This document shows, piece by piece, positions 1-9,394 of a stretch of DNA of 64,000 nt; the stretch's first letter is position 1; every line of letters begins with the position of its first letter. Made by a program: the position numbers and the translations under genes. The notes under the pieces were generated by a model. That model saw only the letters and a program-made list of their open reading frames with translations, had not been told where the DNA came from and did not search any database. The stretch is from Stanieria sp. NIES-3757 (GTDB lineage Bacteria; Cyanobacteriota; Cyanobacteriia; Cyanobacteriales; Xenococcaceae): contig AP017375.1 of NCBI GenBank assembly GCA_002355455.1, positions 3,472,001 through 3,536,000 on the forward strand. The letters are read 5' to 3'.

Positions 1-183
1 AATTGCTAAGATTTTCTCATCCTCAAGGCGCGTTACCCCTTGCGCCAACACTCTGGCTGCATCGGGCGAACCATCTTGGGCTAGTGCTAGGGCTGCCTTG
101 CGCTGCAAGCATTTACCGATAATAGGAATGGAGAGAGGTTGGTATAATCTCGATTCCAAACTTTTTAATTGTTTTGAATGCAT
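1..183 (-). CDS. HEAT-repeat-like protein, N-terminal fragment
   Basis: The first 61 codons of a leftward gene are visible; the rest lies outside the window. The start ATG is at 183-181, with an AGGA about 11 bases upstream on the minus strand. The peptide opens with a basic amphipathic stretch, then has RKAALALAQDGSPDAARVLA. That helix-turn-helix with alternating Ala/Leu resembles a HEAT or phycobilisome-lyase-type repeat. With so little protein the family cannot be fixed; a HEAT-repeat or WD40/HEAT hybrid protein is a guess. The reading frame is open to the window edge. Confidence 0.5.
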   Translation of the reverse strand, partial: MHSKQLKSLESRLYQPLSIPIIGKCLQRKAALALAQDGSPDAARVLAQGVTRLEDEKILAI

Positions 184-485
184 TGAAATTGAGTCCTTTT
201 TAATTAGTTCTCAGCCAAATTCTCCGTGTCGTTATCTCACCCTGCGTACAGCTTTTTTAAGTCCTCTACCGTTTACACACAAATCTTTTCTGTTATGGTT
301 CAAAACTTTTTTGCCCCCTAAATCCCCCAACTTTGGGGGACTTTCAATTCCAGTTCCCCCCAATTCTGGGGGGCTAGGGGGGTGAAAAGCAACAACTAAG
401 CTTAAGTTATCTAGACTAGATCGGTAGACATGGTAGTTAACACGGGAAGAATAAGCCAAAGAAATCAAACAATTGCCCATCGCCT
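184..485. other. Intergenic spacer with G/C-run repeat
   Basis: This spacer lies between the leftward HEAT-like fragment and the 3' end of the leftward ycf46 gene. Apart from the palindromic C/G-run repeat at 313-382, I see no gene with a credible start and ribosome site. Small open frames here have low-complexity, Pro/Gly-rich translations derived from the repeat. Confidence 0.5.
313..382. repeat. Palindromic C-run/G-run intergenic repeat
   Basis: Two nested stem-loops are visible: CCCCCAACTTTGGGGG, and CCCCCCAATTCTGGGGGG about 30 bases on. An outer CCCCCTA near 314-320 pairs with the TAGGGGGG at the right end. Such CCCCCTAAATCCCCC-type palindromes are a dispersed intergenic repeat in many cyanobacteria (known in general, not searched here). 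It could act as a transcription-end hairpin for ycf46, but no T-run follows on that strand. Confidence 0.6.
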
Positions 486-2012
486 TTATCTCCCAATCTC
501 AAACTGCAATGGTACAAACTGCTGCTCTGCTTCCCTTATCTCTTGGAAAGAAGCCGACTGCGCCCTGCCTTCTTTTAACCAATTCCTCAACCCTGCAATG
601 GTTTCCTGCTGAGAAACCGATAGGGGAACTTGACGCTTGAGAGCAATGAAAAGATCGTTAGTAGTAAATTCCCGCCCCTGATTAAATCCCACATACATCC
701 CGTCAATAATCGCCTGTTCGATTTCCGCCCCGACATATCCTTCTGACTGTCTGGCTAACTGGGCTACATCAAAGTCTTGAGGTAAACGATTACGCTTGCG
801 AAGATGTACCGCAAAAATCTCCTGTCGCTCGGCTGCGGTGGGTAAATCGAGGAAGAAAATTTCGTCAAAGCGTCCTTTCCGCAGTAACTCTGGAGGCAAA
901 CTAGAAATATCATTAGCAGTAGCTACCACAAAACAGGGTGCTGTTTTCTCCTGCATCCAAGTTAGAATTGTCCCAAATACACGCTTGCTCACTCCGCCAT
1001 CCATACCACCAAAAGCAAACGCCTTTTCAATCTCATCAATCCAAAGGATACAAGGAGCTACGGTTTCGGCTAACTGTAAAGCCTTTTGGGTTCTTTCTTC
1101 CGATTCCCCTACCAAAGAGCCAAATAACGAACCCACATCCAATCTTAATAAAGGTAACTGCCACAAACCGCCAATCATCTTGGCAGTGAGACTTTTCCCC
1201 GTACCTGGAATCCCAATCAGGGCAATACCTTTGGGGGCAGGTAAGCCATAGTTACGGGCTTCTTGGGAAAAAGCCCTTTCCCGTAACCGCAACCATTCTT
1301 TTAACACCCCTAAACCACCTACATCCCCTGGTGTTTCGTGGACGGCAAAAAACTCCAACGCCTGACTCTCGCGGATAATCTGTTTTTTCTCTTCCGTAAC
1401 TAAATTAATATCCCTGTCATCTAATACCCCATCACTGACAATAGCTTTAGCAAATACCCGTTGTGCTTGGGCTGCGGTCAAGCCTAAAGCTGCCTGGACT
1501 AGTTTTTCCCTACCCAACCGCGTTAGATTAACTTTGACTCCTGGGGTTTGAGTCAATCTCTGCAATACGGTTTCTAGTTCCTCATTTTGAGGTAAGGGAT
1601 ATTCTAAAATAACCGCTTCATCTTTCAATTCCACGGGAATTTTCCCTGAAGGGGCAGTAATCAAAATTGACTTCTTACTAAACTTAAGCCGTTGGGCAAC
1701 ACTGCGGAGTTTACGTTTAATTTGGGGATTAGTCCAACAGTCGTGAAAATCTTTAAGTACAAATAAACTATCTCCTTCGGCTTTATCCACCTGTTCCAAT
1801 GCCGAAAGGGGGTCTTTAGCTGAAGGAATCGAACCTCGCCAATTAGTTACTGCACCAAACCCATCAGCAACATCCCAACTGAGACAGGAACGCTGAGTGC
1901 GCTCGCATACCTGTTTGACGCTCTGTAATGCCCTCTCTTCCTCTGGCGTTACCAAGATCATCAGAGTAAAGCGCGATCTTAAGTAAATGTCCAATTCCTG
2001 TTCAAACGCCAT
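486..2012 (-). CDS. ycf46: Ycf46-type AAA+ ATPase
   Basis: A 508-residue AAA+ protein. The N-terminal ~200 residues are the Ycf46-specific region, starting with MAFEQELDIYLRSRF. The C-terminal half is one AAA+ module with Walker A GIPGTGKS near residue 267, Walker B ILWIDE near 322, and an arginine-finger region RKGRFDEIF. Length and order match plastid/cyanobacterial Ycf46. The molecular role is poorly known; published work on cyanobacterial Ycf46 links it to photosynthesis regulation and inorganic-carbon use. The gene stands alone, with about 215 bases to the CobW gene upstream. The family call is firm; the function is not. Confidence 0.85.
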   Translation of the reverse strand: MAFEQELDIYLRSRFTLMILVTPEEERALQSVKQVCERTQRSCLSWDVADGFGAVTNWRGSIPSAKDPLSALEQVDKAEGDSLFVLKDFHDCWTNPQIKRKLRSVAQRLKFSKKSILITAPSGKIPVELKDEAVILEYPLPQNEELETVLQRLTQTPGVKVNLTRLGREKLVQAALGLTAAQAQRVFAKAIVSDGVLDDRDINLVTEEKKQIIRESQALEFFAVHETPGDVGGLGVLKEWLRLRERAFSQEARNYGLPAPKGIALIGIPGTGKSLTAKMIGGLWQLPLLRLDVGSLFGSLVGESEERTQKALQLAETVAPCILWIDEIEKAFAFGGMDGGVSKRVFGTILTWMQEKTAPCFVVATANDISSLPPELLRKGRFDEIFFLDLPTAAERQEIFAVHLRKRNRLPQDFDVAQLARQSEGYVGAEIEQAIIDGMYVGFNQGREFTTNDLFIALKRQVPLSVSQQETIAGLRNWLKEGRAQSASFQEIREAEQQFVPLQFEIGR

Positions 2013-2228
2013 ACTTTACTCCTCAAGAGCGATCGCTCTTGGCTAATCGCCGTATTTTCCCCGAATATAACTAATCATTTTTAGAAACGTAAATTCGGGT
2101 AATTGCGGAAATATTAAGAAGATTTAAATAATTTTGGCAAATTAATCGCAAGTAACCCTAACGTAAGAGATAGGGATAATTAATTAATTATCCCTACTAT
2201 TTAACTAGAATGTAAATCGGTTTATTTT

Positions 2229-3317
2229 TTATTTCCCAAAACCTTTGCCTCGGTTTTCTGAAGGAAGACAAAGACAATTTTCAATTTGTTCTCTTAAAGT
2301 ATCATGGTCTAAATTTTGACCAATTAAAACCAATTGATTTTTCTTGTCTCCTTTCCATTCTTCATCTTCAATAGTGAATCTTTTGCCACTTAAATGAAAA
2401 ATATGACGTTTGGGACTTTCATCAAACCAAAGAATACCTTTAGCTCGAAAAACATTACCTGGTAATTGATTGTCAAGAAAATATTGGAATTTTCTAATAC
2501 TAAAAGGTTTATCAGTTTGAATTGAGAGAGAGGTAAAACCATCATTTTCTAAATGATCTGAGTGATGGTGATGATGGTCATGTTCATGATCGTGATGATG
2601 ATGGTGTTCATGATGGTCGTGATGGTCATGCTCATGATGTTCAGGTTCAGATTCTATTGAATCAAAATACTTATCTGACTCAAATAAACCGACACTGAGA
2701 ACTAGAGGAAGAGGTACTTGAGATTTTTGGGTACGGAGGATTCTGGCATCTTGTTTGATCTCTCTAATTTTGACTTCAAGTAAATCAACATCAGCTTCAT
2801 CGACTAAATCAGTTTTATTAAGAATGATGACATCGCCGTATTGAATCTGACTAAAAGCAGCCTGACTATTAAATAAATCCAGACTGTAATTAGCCGAGTC
2901 TACCATCGTAATAATTGAATCTAAACGAGTCATCTCTCGTAATTCTGTACCCAAAAAGGTGAGAGCAACAGGAAGAGGATCGGCTAAACCGGTTGTTTCT
3001 ACCACCAAATAATCAATTTTGTCTTCTCGTTCGAGAATTTTATAGACAGCGTTAACTAAATCTTCGTTGATGGTACAGCAGATACAACCATTATTTAGCT
3101 CTACCATGCTTTCATCAGTAGAGACAATTAATTCATTATCAATGCCAATTTCCCCAAACTCATTAACTAAAACAGCAGTTTTCAATCCTTCTTGATTCGT
3201 GAGAATATGATTAAGAAGAGTAGTTTTTCCACTACCAAGAAAACCTGTAATGATGGTAACTGGTAAACCGTGTTTTGAGGTTTCCAGTTGATTAGGAGAA
3301 ACAGTAGTTTGAGTCAT
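2229..3317 (-). CDS. CobW/G3E-family GTPase, putative metal chaperone with His-rich insert
   Basis: A 362-residue G3E P-loop GTPase. It has Walker A GFLGSGKTT (about 25-33), the CxCC metal motif GCICCT (77-82), a Walker B/switch region VVETTGLADP, and NKTD guanine specificity (about 167). A CobW C-terminal domain follows. Between them is a strikingly His/Asp/Glu-rich insert (about 226-255) that should bind divalent metal. The family delivers Zn, Co or other metals to target proteins. No Zur-box could be verified upstream, so Zn specificity is only suspected. It is divergent from cysS, a Zn-dependent tRNA synthetase, with a 119-base gap, which may be coincidence. Confidence 0.85.
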   Translation of the reverse strand: MTQTTVSPNQLETSKHGLPVTIITGFLGSGKTTLLNHILTNQEGLKTAVLVNEFGEIGIDNELIVSTDESMVELNNGCICCTINEDLVNAVYKILEREDKIDYLVVETTGLADPLPVALTFLGTELREMTRLDSIITMVDSANYSLDLFNSQAAFSQIQYGDVIILNKTDLVDEADVDLLEVKIREIKQDARILRTQKSQVPLPLVLSVGLFESDKYFDSIESEPEHHEHDHHDHHEHHHHHDHEHDHHHHHSDHLENDGFTSLSIQTDKPFSIRKFQYFLDNQLPGNVFRAKGILWFDESPKRHIFHLSGKRFTIEDEEWKGDKKNQLVLIGQNLDHDTLREQIENCLCLPSENRGKGFGK

Positions 3318-3436
3318 AGCGATCGCGTTAGTTTCTTTCTGTTAATTTCATTGTGTGAGGCTGTTGACTGAATAACCTCTCTTTTCTACATTATTATTTC
3401 GTATTGCCTTAAAATAACAAGTCCGATCAAATTGTC

Positions 3437-4903
3437 ATGACCTTAACCGTTTACAATACTCTCACTCGTCGCCAAGAAGCATTTGAAACCTTGGAACCAA
3501 ATCAGGTTCGGATGTATTGCTGTGGCATTACAGTTTATGATTATTGTCATTTGGGTCATGCCAGAACTTGTATTGTTTGGGATGTAGTTCGTCGTTATCT
3601 ACAATGGCGAGGCTATCAAGTACAGTATATTCAAAATTTTACCGATATTGACGATAAAATTCTCAATCGGGCAAGGCAAGAAGGTACATCGATGGAAGAT
3701 GTATCGGAACGTTTCATCAAAGCTTACTTTGAAGATATGGAACGTTTAAATGTTGGTCAAGCTGATGCTTATCCCCGCGCTACTCATACTTTGGATGGGA
3801 TTAAGCGTTTAGTTTATGAGTTGGAACAAAAGGGTTTTGCCTATCCTGCTGATGGTGATGTTTATTATTCGGTTAGACATTTTAACGATTACGGAAAGTT
3901 ATCAGGCAGAAAATTAGAAGATTTACAAGCAGGGGCAAGCGGTAGAGTAGAAGTAGCAGATCCTGAAGAAGCTAAGAAAAAAGACCCCTTCGATTTTGCC
4001 CTTTGGAAAGCTGCGAAAGAAGGGGAACCAGCTTGGGAATCTCCTTGGGGTGCAGGTCGTCCTGGCTGGCATATCGAATGTTCAGCTATGGTAAGGGAGA
4101 GACTGGGGGAAACTATCGATCTTCATGTGGGTGGCAGCGATCTAATTTTTCCCCATCATGAAAACGAAATCGCCCAATCAGAGGCAGTTACAGGGAAGCC
4201 TTTAGCTAATTATTGGTTGCACAATGGCATGGTGAAGGTAGGCGGGGAAAAAATGTCAAAATCCCTGGGCAATTTTACAACGATCCGCGATTTACTCGAT
4301 CAACCAACCGATTCGATGGCAGTCAGATTATTTATTCTCCAGGCGCATTATCGCAAACCCGTTGATTTTACTGATGAAGCTTTAGAAGCTGCTACTAATG
4401 GTTGGCATACCCTCAAGGAAGGGTTGTTGTTTGGTTATCAATATGGACAGCAATTAGGTTGGAATCAAGAGTTTCTTAATTTGCCCACAAAAGCAGAGGA
4501 AAATGAATTTACGATTCGTTTCCGAGAAGCGGTAGATGAAGATTTTAATTTTGCAGGTGGATTAGCAGTTTTGTTCGATCTAGCCAAGAATTTGCGAAAA
4601 GAAGGCAATTTATTGATTCATCAGGGTAAAACTGAAACTGATCCTGAAGAATTACTTCAACAATGGCATTCTTTAAGAGAATTAGCAGGTGTTTTAGGAT
4701 TTGTCACCCAACCAGAAACAACAAATAATAATGTTGAAACTGGAATCAGCGATCGCGAAATTAAATCCTTAATCCAACAACGTACTGAAGCCAGAAAAGC
4801 CAAAAACTGGGCAGAGAGCGATCGCATTCGAGATGAATTGAAAGCTCAAGGGATTAGTTTAATCGATAAGCCTGGTAATGTGACTACTTGGCATCGAGAT
4901 TAG
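3437..4903 (+). CDS. cysS: Cysteinyl-tRNA synthetase
   Basis: A 488-residue class I synthetase that charges tRNA-Cys with cysteine in the cytosol. The HIGH-type motif is HLGH (38-41). An early CCG (about 28-30), together with a later WHIECSAM and HHENE, provides the Zn site that recognises the cysteine thiol. The KMSKS loop is present intact as EKMSKSLGN. The C-terminal DALR-like helical domain ends in RDELKAQGISLID. Length is normal for the family. The gene is divergent from the CobW GTPase and followed by a 178-base spacer before glyA. Confidence 0.97.
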   Translation: MTLTVYNTLTRRQEAFETLEPNQVRMYCCGITVYDYCHLGHARTCIVWDVVRRYLQWRGYQVQYIQNFTDIDDKILNRARQEGTSMEDVSERFIKAYFEDMERLNVGQADAYPRATHTLDGIKRLVYELEQKGFAYPADGDVYYSVRHFNDYGKLSGRKLEDLQAGASGRVEVADPEEAKKKDPFDFALWKAAKEGEPAWESPWGAGRPGWHIECSAMVRERLGETIDLHVGGSDLIFPHHENEIAQSEAVTGKPLANYWLHNGMVKVGGEKMSKSLGNFTTIRDLLDQPTDSMAVRLFILQAHYRKPVDFTDEALEAATNGWHTLKEGLLFGYQYGQQLGWNQEFLNLPTKAEENEFTIRFREAVDEDFNFAGGLAVLFDLAKNLRKEGNLLIHQGKTETDPEELLQQWHSLRELAGVLGFVTQPETTNNNVETGISDREIKSLIQQRTEARKAKNWAESDRIRDELKAQGISLIDKPGNVTTWHRD

Positions 4904-5081
4904 TCTGATTTTGCCTAAATAAGAACGAATCAGGAAAAAAAATCAGCTTGCTGTGTGACCAGTAGCCAATTCGCGTTATCATAAATTGATCTGTGGGAAG
5001 ATTAGCCAAACTCGAAGCTATCTATCATTTTGTCTAACAGCTAAACTAATCTGAGTAAGCATATATAGGGATTAATCACAA

Positions 5082-6365
5082 GTGACTCAAACTAATTTAG
5101 ACTTTCTTGCCCAAACAGATCCAGAAATTGCTGAAGTTATCAATCTAGAACTACAACGTCAACGAGATCATCTAGAATTAATTGCCAGCGAAAACTTTAC
5201 TTCGGCTGCGGTTTTGGCAGCACAGGGTTCAGTATTGACCAACAAATATGCTGAAGGTCTACCAGCTAAACGATACTATGGTGGTTGTGAATATGTTGAT
5301 CGTGCCGAACAACTAGCCATTGATCGCGCTAAACAATTATTTGGTGCAACAGCAGCTAATGTTCAACCCCACTCAGGCGCACAAGCCAATTTTGCTGTGT
5401 TTTTGGCTTTACTTGAACCAGGGGACACCATTATGGGGATGGATTTATCCCATGGCGGACACTTAACCCACGGTTCACCAGTTAACGTGTCTGGTAAATG
5501 GTTTAAAGTGGTTCAGTATGGAGTCAATCGTGAGACAGAAAGATTAGACTTCGACTCCATTAGAGAATTGGCACTCAAAGAACGTCCCAAACTAATTATT
5601 TGTGGTTATTCCGCTTACCCCCGTACCATCGAATTTGACAAATTTAGAGCGATCGCGGATGAAGTAGGGGCATATTTAATGGCTGATATTGCCCATATCG
5701 CTGGTTTAGTAGCGACAGGACATCATCCTAACCCAATTCCCTATTGTGATGTTGTTACTACTACCACTCACAAAACTTTACGAGGCCCTAGAGGCGGATT
5801 AATCCTCACTAAAGATGCCGAATTAGGCAAAAAATTTAATAAAGCGGTATTTCCTGGTACTCAAGGAGGTCCTTTAGAACACGTAATTGCTGCTAAAGCA
5901 GTTGCTTTTGGTGAAGCACTCAAACCTGAATTTAAAACCTATTCGGCTCAAGTAATTGCCAATGCCCAAGCTTTGGGAGAAGGTTTAAAACAACGCGGGT
6001 TTAAACTAGTATCCGATGGCACAGACAATCATTTAATTCTGGTTGATTTACGTTCGATTGGCATGACAGGAAAAGAAGCCGATCGCTTGGTAAGTGAAAT
6101 AAATATTACAGCCAATAAAAATACCGTTCCTTTCGATCCTGAATCTCCATTTGTTACCAGTGGTTTACGTTTAGGTTCACCAGCCATGACAACTAGAGGA
6201 TTAGGGGAGACAGATTTTACCGAGATTGCTAACATTGTTGCAGACAGACTGCTGAATCCCCAGGATGAAGCAATTAAAAGCGATTGTCTGCGCCGAGTCG
6301 CGCAACTATGCGATCGCTTTCCCCTCTACCCTCATCTCAAAATTCCTTTCCCCATGACTGTCTAG
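5082..6365 (+). CDS. glyA: Serine hydroxymethyltransferase
   Basis: A 427-residue PLP enzyme interconverting serine and glycine with tetrahydrofolate; it feeds one-carbon units and, in cyanobacteria, photorespiratory glycine/serine exchange. The start is GTG at 5082, giving the family N-terminus ([20 protein letters not shown]). The PLP lysine lies in [14 protein letters not shown] near residue 230. The signatures [10 protein letters not shown] and YYGGCEYVD are intact. The length is normal. It is co-directional with the WecA-like gene 45 bases downstream, so co-transcription is possible. Confidence 0.97.
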   Translation: MTQTNLDFLAQTDPEIAEVINLELQRQRDHLELIASENFTSAAVLAAQGSVLTNKYAEGLPAKRYYGGCEYVDRAEQLAIDRAKQLFGATAANVQPHSGAQANFAVFLALLEPGDTIMGMDLSHGGHLTHGSPVNVSGKWFKVVQYGVNRETERLDFDSIRELALKERPKLIICGYSAYPRTIEFDKFRAIADEVGAYLMADIAHIAGLVATGHHPNPIPYCDVVTTTTHKTLRGPRGGLILTKDAELGKKFNKAVFPGTQGGPLEHVIAAKAVAFGEALKPEFKTYSAQVIANAQALGEGLKQRGFKLVSDGTDNHLILVDLRSIGMTGKEADRLVSEINITANKNTVPFDPESPFVTSGLRLGSPAMTTRGLGETDFTEIANIVADRLLNPQDEAIKSDCLRRVAQLCDRFPLYPHLKIPFPMTV

Positions 6366-6410
6366 AGATGAGGGCAAATCTCTAGATTAATCTATACTTA
6401 TTTACTTCAG

Positions 6411-7457
6411 ATGCCTGTAGAATTGTACCATCTGATTGCCTTCCTTCTTTCTGTAACAGTTGTCTTGTGGACTATTCCTGATGTCAAGACAGTTGGATTG
6501 AAATTTGGCATAGTCGATCGACCCAACGCCAGAAAAATTCATCAAAGCCCCGTTGTTCGAGTCGGCGGGGTTTCTATCTTTATCGGTACGATTGTTGCCC
6601 TCTTAATTGTTTGGCGATTAGGCGGATTTTCTCAGATTTCACCTGAACGAGAGGCGGAAATTTGGGGAGTCGTTTTGGGAAGTATCTTGTATTTCATAAT
6701 TGGTTTGGCTGACGATCTTTTTAATCTCAGTCCAATTTCTCGCCTATTAATGCAGATTACGGTAGCTGCTGGCTGTTGGTGGATGGGTGTTAGAATTGAT
6801 TTTCTTTCTGTCCCTTTTGATGGTTTAATCCAAATCGGCTGGTTAAGTCTGCCTATCACCGTTATTTGGTTAGTCGGGATGGCTAATGCGATTAATTGGA
6901 TTGATGGAGTTGATGGTTTAGCTGCTGGAGTCTCTGGCATTGCTGCCGTCGTGATGTTAGTCGTCACTCTATTTATGGATCAACCTGCTGCTGCTTTAAT
7001 TGCTGCTGCTTTAGCTGGTAGTGCTTTGGGTTTTCTCCGTTACAACTTTAATCCTGCCCAAATTTTTATGGGCGATGGTGGAGCTTATTTTATGGGCTTT
7101 ACTCTAGCAGGAGTGGGTGTAATTGGTTTGGTAAAAGGCACAGCAGTCACGGCAGTTTTATTACCTTATCTGATTTTAGCAGTACCAATTCTTGATATGT
7201 CAGCCGTTATTTTTTCCCGACTTTATAAAGGAAAATCTCCTTTTGTTGCTGATAAAAGTCATCTTCATCACTGGTTGCTGAAAGCTGGCATTTCTCAACG
7301 CCTCACTGTGTTATTTATCTATGCTTTAACTCTGTGGGTAGGTAGTTTGGCAATGGGCTTTTCTAACATACCCAGTGGTTGGGGATATGCTGTCGGGGCA
7401 ACTTTGTTACTTGCTTATATTGGTTGGCAGGTTTGGCGAAACACTAAAAAACAATAA
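6411..7457 (+). CDS. Undecaprenyl-phosphate sugar-1-phosphate transferase (WecA/TagO/MraY family)
   Basis: A 348-residue polytopic membrane protein of the polyprenyl-phosphate sugar-1-phosphate transferase family. It moves a sugar-1-phosphate (typically GlcNAc-1-P) from a UDP-sugar onto undecaprenyl phosphate to start cell-envelope glycan synthesis. Visible family motifs are GLADDLF (Mg-binding DD), NAINWIDGVDGLAAG, NFNPAQIFMGDGG and the late cytoplasmic HLHHWL. About ten hydrophobic segments are evident. The HLHH motif and absence of MraY-specific stretches favour a WecA/TagO-like enzyme over MraY. cinA follows after 38 bases on the same strand. Confidence 0.88.
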   Translation: MPVELYHLIAFLLSVTVVLWTIPDVKTVGLKFGIVDRPNARKIHQSPVVRVGGVSIFIGTIVALLIVWRLGGFSQISPEREAEIWGVVLGSILYFIIGLADDLFNLSPISRLLMQITVAAGCWWMGVRIDFLSVPFDGLIQIGWLSLPITVIWLVGMANAINWIDGVDGLAAGVSGIAAVVMLVVTLFMDQPAAALIAAALAGSALGFLRYNFNPAQIFMGDGGAYFMGFTLAGVGVIGLVKGTAVTAVLLPYLILAVPILDMSAVIFSRLYKGKSPFVADKSHLHHWLLKAGISQRLTVLFIYALTLWVGSLAMGFSNIPSGWGYAVGATLLLAYIGWQVWRNTKKQ

Positions 7458-7495
7458 TCTTGTGATAGTTAACTTCAACCAAAACCACAAAATCA

Positions 7496-8743
7496 ATGAA
7501 TGCAGAAATAATTTGTGTCGGTACAGAAATTCTACTTGGAGACATCCTCAACACTAACTGTCAATATTTAGCTCAACAGTTAGCCAGTTTGGGTATTCCC
7601 CATTATTATCAAACCGTAGTTGGAGATAATTTAACCAGACTCCAAGAAGCGATCGCAATTGCTGTTCGTCGTGCTTCTATTTTAATTTTTACTGGAGGCT
7701 TAGGTCCAACTCCAGACGATCTAACTACAGAAGGAATTGCCATTTTTTTTGCTACACCTTTAGTCGAACGTCCAGAAATTGTTCAAGATATTGAAGAAAA
7801 ATTTGCCCAAAGAGGGCGAATTATGACAGCTAGCAATCGGAAACAAGCTTTAATTCCCACGGGCGCACAAATATTACCCAATCCAATCGGAACTGCACCA
7901 GGAATTATTTGGCAACCTCAAGCTGGTTTGACGATTTTAACTTTTCCTGGCGTACCTGAAGAAATGAAAAGAATGTGGCAAGCAACGGCTGTTCCTTTTC
8001 TTAAGAGTCAGGGTTGGGGACTAGAAATAATTTATAGTCGAATGTTACGTTTTCGTGGGATTGGCGAATCGGCACTGGCAGAAAAGGTTGCTCCTTTGTT
8101 TGATCTTACTAATCCCACCGTGGCACCCTATGCTTCTGATGGAGAAGTTCGTTTACGAGTATCTGCTAAAGCTAAATCAGAATCAGATGCGATCGCTTTA
8201 ATTGAACCTATTGCTCAACAAATTCAAGAGATTGCAGGATTAGATTATTTTGGTACTGATGAAGATACCCTTGCTAGTGTTGTTGGTAATTTATTACGAA
8301 AGCGAGGTGAAACTCTTAGTGTAGCTGAATCCTGTACTGGTGGAGGTTTGGGATCGATGTTAACCGATCCTCCAGGTAGTTCTGATTATTTTTTAGGAGG
8401 AGTTATTGCTTATAGTAATGAAGTTAAAATGGCTTTATTAGATGTTAAGCTAGCTGATTTAGAAGAATTTGGTGCAGTTAGTGACAAGGTAGCGCAACAA
8501 ATGGCTTGGGGAGTTAAGCAGCGTCTTGGCAGTAATTGGGGCATAGGAATAACGGGTATTGCTGGTCCCGGAGGCGGTACAGATACTAAACCTGTGGGTT
8601 TGGTTTATGTAGGAATAGCTACTCCAGAAGGTGAGGTGATGAGTTATGCTTATCGTTTTGGGGCAGAAAGAAGCAGAGCTTTGATTCGTTATTTGAGTGC
8701 TTGTAATGCTCTCGATCAATTACGAAGACAATTATTAAGCTAG
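7496..8743 (+). CDS. cinA: CinA-family protein (nicotinamide-nucleotide amidase)
   Basis: A 415-residue two-domain protein. The N-terminal MoCF-type COG1058 domain opens MNAEIICVGTEILLGDILNTN and has TGGLGPTPDD. The C-terminal CinA amidase domain (about 255-415) has SVAESCTGG and GITGIAGPGGGT. The C-terminal domain deamidates NMN to nicotinate mononucleotide in NAD salvage; the N-terminal domain can act on ADP-ribose-type pyrophosphates in related proteins. The historical name comes from competence induction. It is likely in a transcription unit with the upstream WecA-like gene. Confidence 0.93.
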   Translation: MNAEIICVGTEILLGDILNTNCQYLAQQLASLGIPHYYQTVVGDNLTRLQEAIAIAVRRASILIFTGGLGPTPDDLTTEGIAIFFATPLVERPEIVQDIEEKFAQRGRIMTASNRKQALIPTGAQILPNPIGTAPGIIWQPQAGLTILTFPGVPEEMKRMWQATAVPFLKSQGWGLEIIYSRMLRFRGIGESALAEKVAPLFDLTNPTVAPYASDGEVRLRVSAKAKSESDAIALIEPIAQQIQEIAGLDYFGTDEDTLASVVGNLLRKRGETLSVAESCTGGGLGSMLTDPPGSSDYFLGGVIAYSNEVKMALLDVKLADLEEFGAVSDKVAQQMAWGVKQRLGSNWGIGITGIAGPGGGTDTKPVGLVYVGIATPEGEVMSYAYRFGAERSRALIRYLSACNALDQLRRQLLS

Positions 8744-9061
8744 AACTCGATCTTATTTTATTGCCTAGGGAAAAACGTAAAGCGGTCAGCTTCGCTGGCT
8801 GCGGAGCACAGATCGCCTTAAAGATATTTTAAGTTGCTTAAAATGTGCGCCTGTTTCGCAGATTACCTATCTGTTTTTACTAAAAAAGTTGTTCAGTAAC
8901 TAAAATTTAATTTACTGTAACAAGAATTTCTAAATTAATTTACAAACAGATTTCTTTGAGCAATCTAATTGAGGAGTAAATGTACTTAAAAGTATAGTTG
9001 TTTCAAATAAGAATGAAACATTTTTTCGGCTGAAAGCCTTTCATAGCAAAAAGAGATGGTC
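8744..9061. other. Intergenic spacer after cinA
   Basis: This 318-base stretch lies between convergent cinA and the DUF1816 gene. It holds a short GC-richer repeat at 8782-8818. Near 9013-9043 there is a small stem, ATGAAA...TTTCAT enclosing GGCTGAAAGCC, which could help end transcription. I see no gene. Confidence 0.4.
8782..8818. repeat. Short GC-rich HIP1-associated palindromic repeat (degenerate copy)
   Basis: The stretch GCGGTCAGCTTCGCTGGCTGC followed by a degraded HIP1 core (GATCGCC) stands out from AT-rich flanks. It resembles the GCGGTCTCG...GCGATCGC repeat found inside the CHAT gene at 25460-25500. This suggests one small dispersed repeat family. Function is unknown. Confidence 0.45.
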
Positions 9062-9394
9062 TCACTCTAAATTGAAATGACTATATTCTTCGTTTTCTTC
9101 AGTAATCGTTAATTTTGTTACATTACCTTGTTCAAGTTTAACTGTAATTCCCTGGGCTTGTTCTTCTTTTAAATCGTGAACATAACCATGTTGAAACAAC
9201 TTTGCTTCTAAAGGGTGATCGAAAGGGCCAAAAAAGTAAATGCAACGGGGTCTTATAGTTTCTATCTTCAGCCACCAAGGTAATTGTGGTTTAGGAATAA
9301 TCAAAAAAATTATTAGTTTTTTGACTGCGTTTGTAACATTCTTAACTAGTAAATCAACTGCCGATTGAATTTTTGGTAATTTTTTTATAGTCAT
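9062..9394 (-). CDS. DUF1816 domain protein
   Basis: A 110-residue protein with a short hydrophobic stretch (KKLIIFLIIP, about 26-35). It is followed by a compact domain reading PWWLKIETIRPRCIYFFGPF then EAKLFQHGYVHDLKEEQAQGI. The WW.KI.T..P.C.YFFGPFD pattern and the E.EGA/QGI ending match DUF1816, a small cyanobacterial domain sometimes found near phycobilisome linker-like proteins. No enzymatic motif is present and the biochemical role is unknown. It ends with an acidic tail. The start ATG at 9394 gives the longest reasonable frame. The gene stands alone between long spacers. Confidence 0.7.
   Translation of the reverse strand: MTIKKLPKIQSAVDLLVKNVTNAVKKLIIFLIIPKPQLPWWLKIETIRPRCIYFFGPFDHPLEAKLFQHGYVHDLKEEQAQGITVKLEQGNVTKLTITEENEEYSHFNLE

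Noticed and set aside
98-385. 95-codon rightward frame at the left end
   Set aside because: It runs antisense to the HEAT-like start and across the C/G-run palindrome; composition and lack of a ribosome site make it a chance frame.
796-1251. 151-codon frame antisense to ycf46
   Set aside because: Shadow of the conserved AAA+ reading frame; no start context or recognisable domain.
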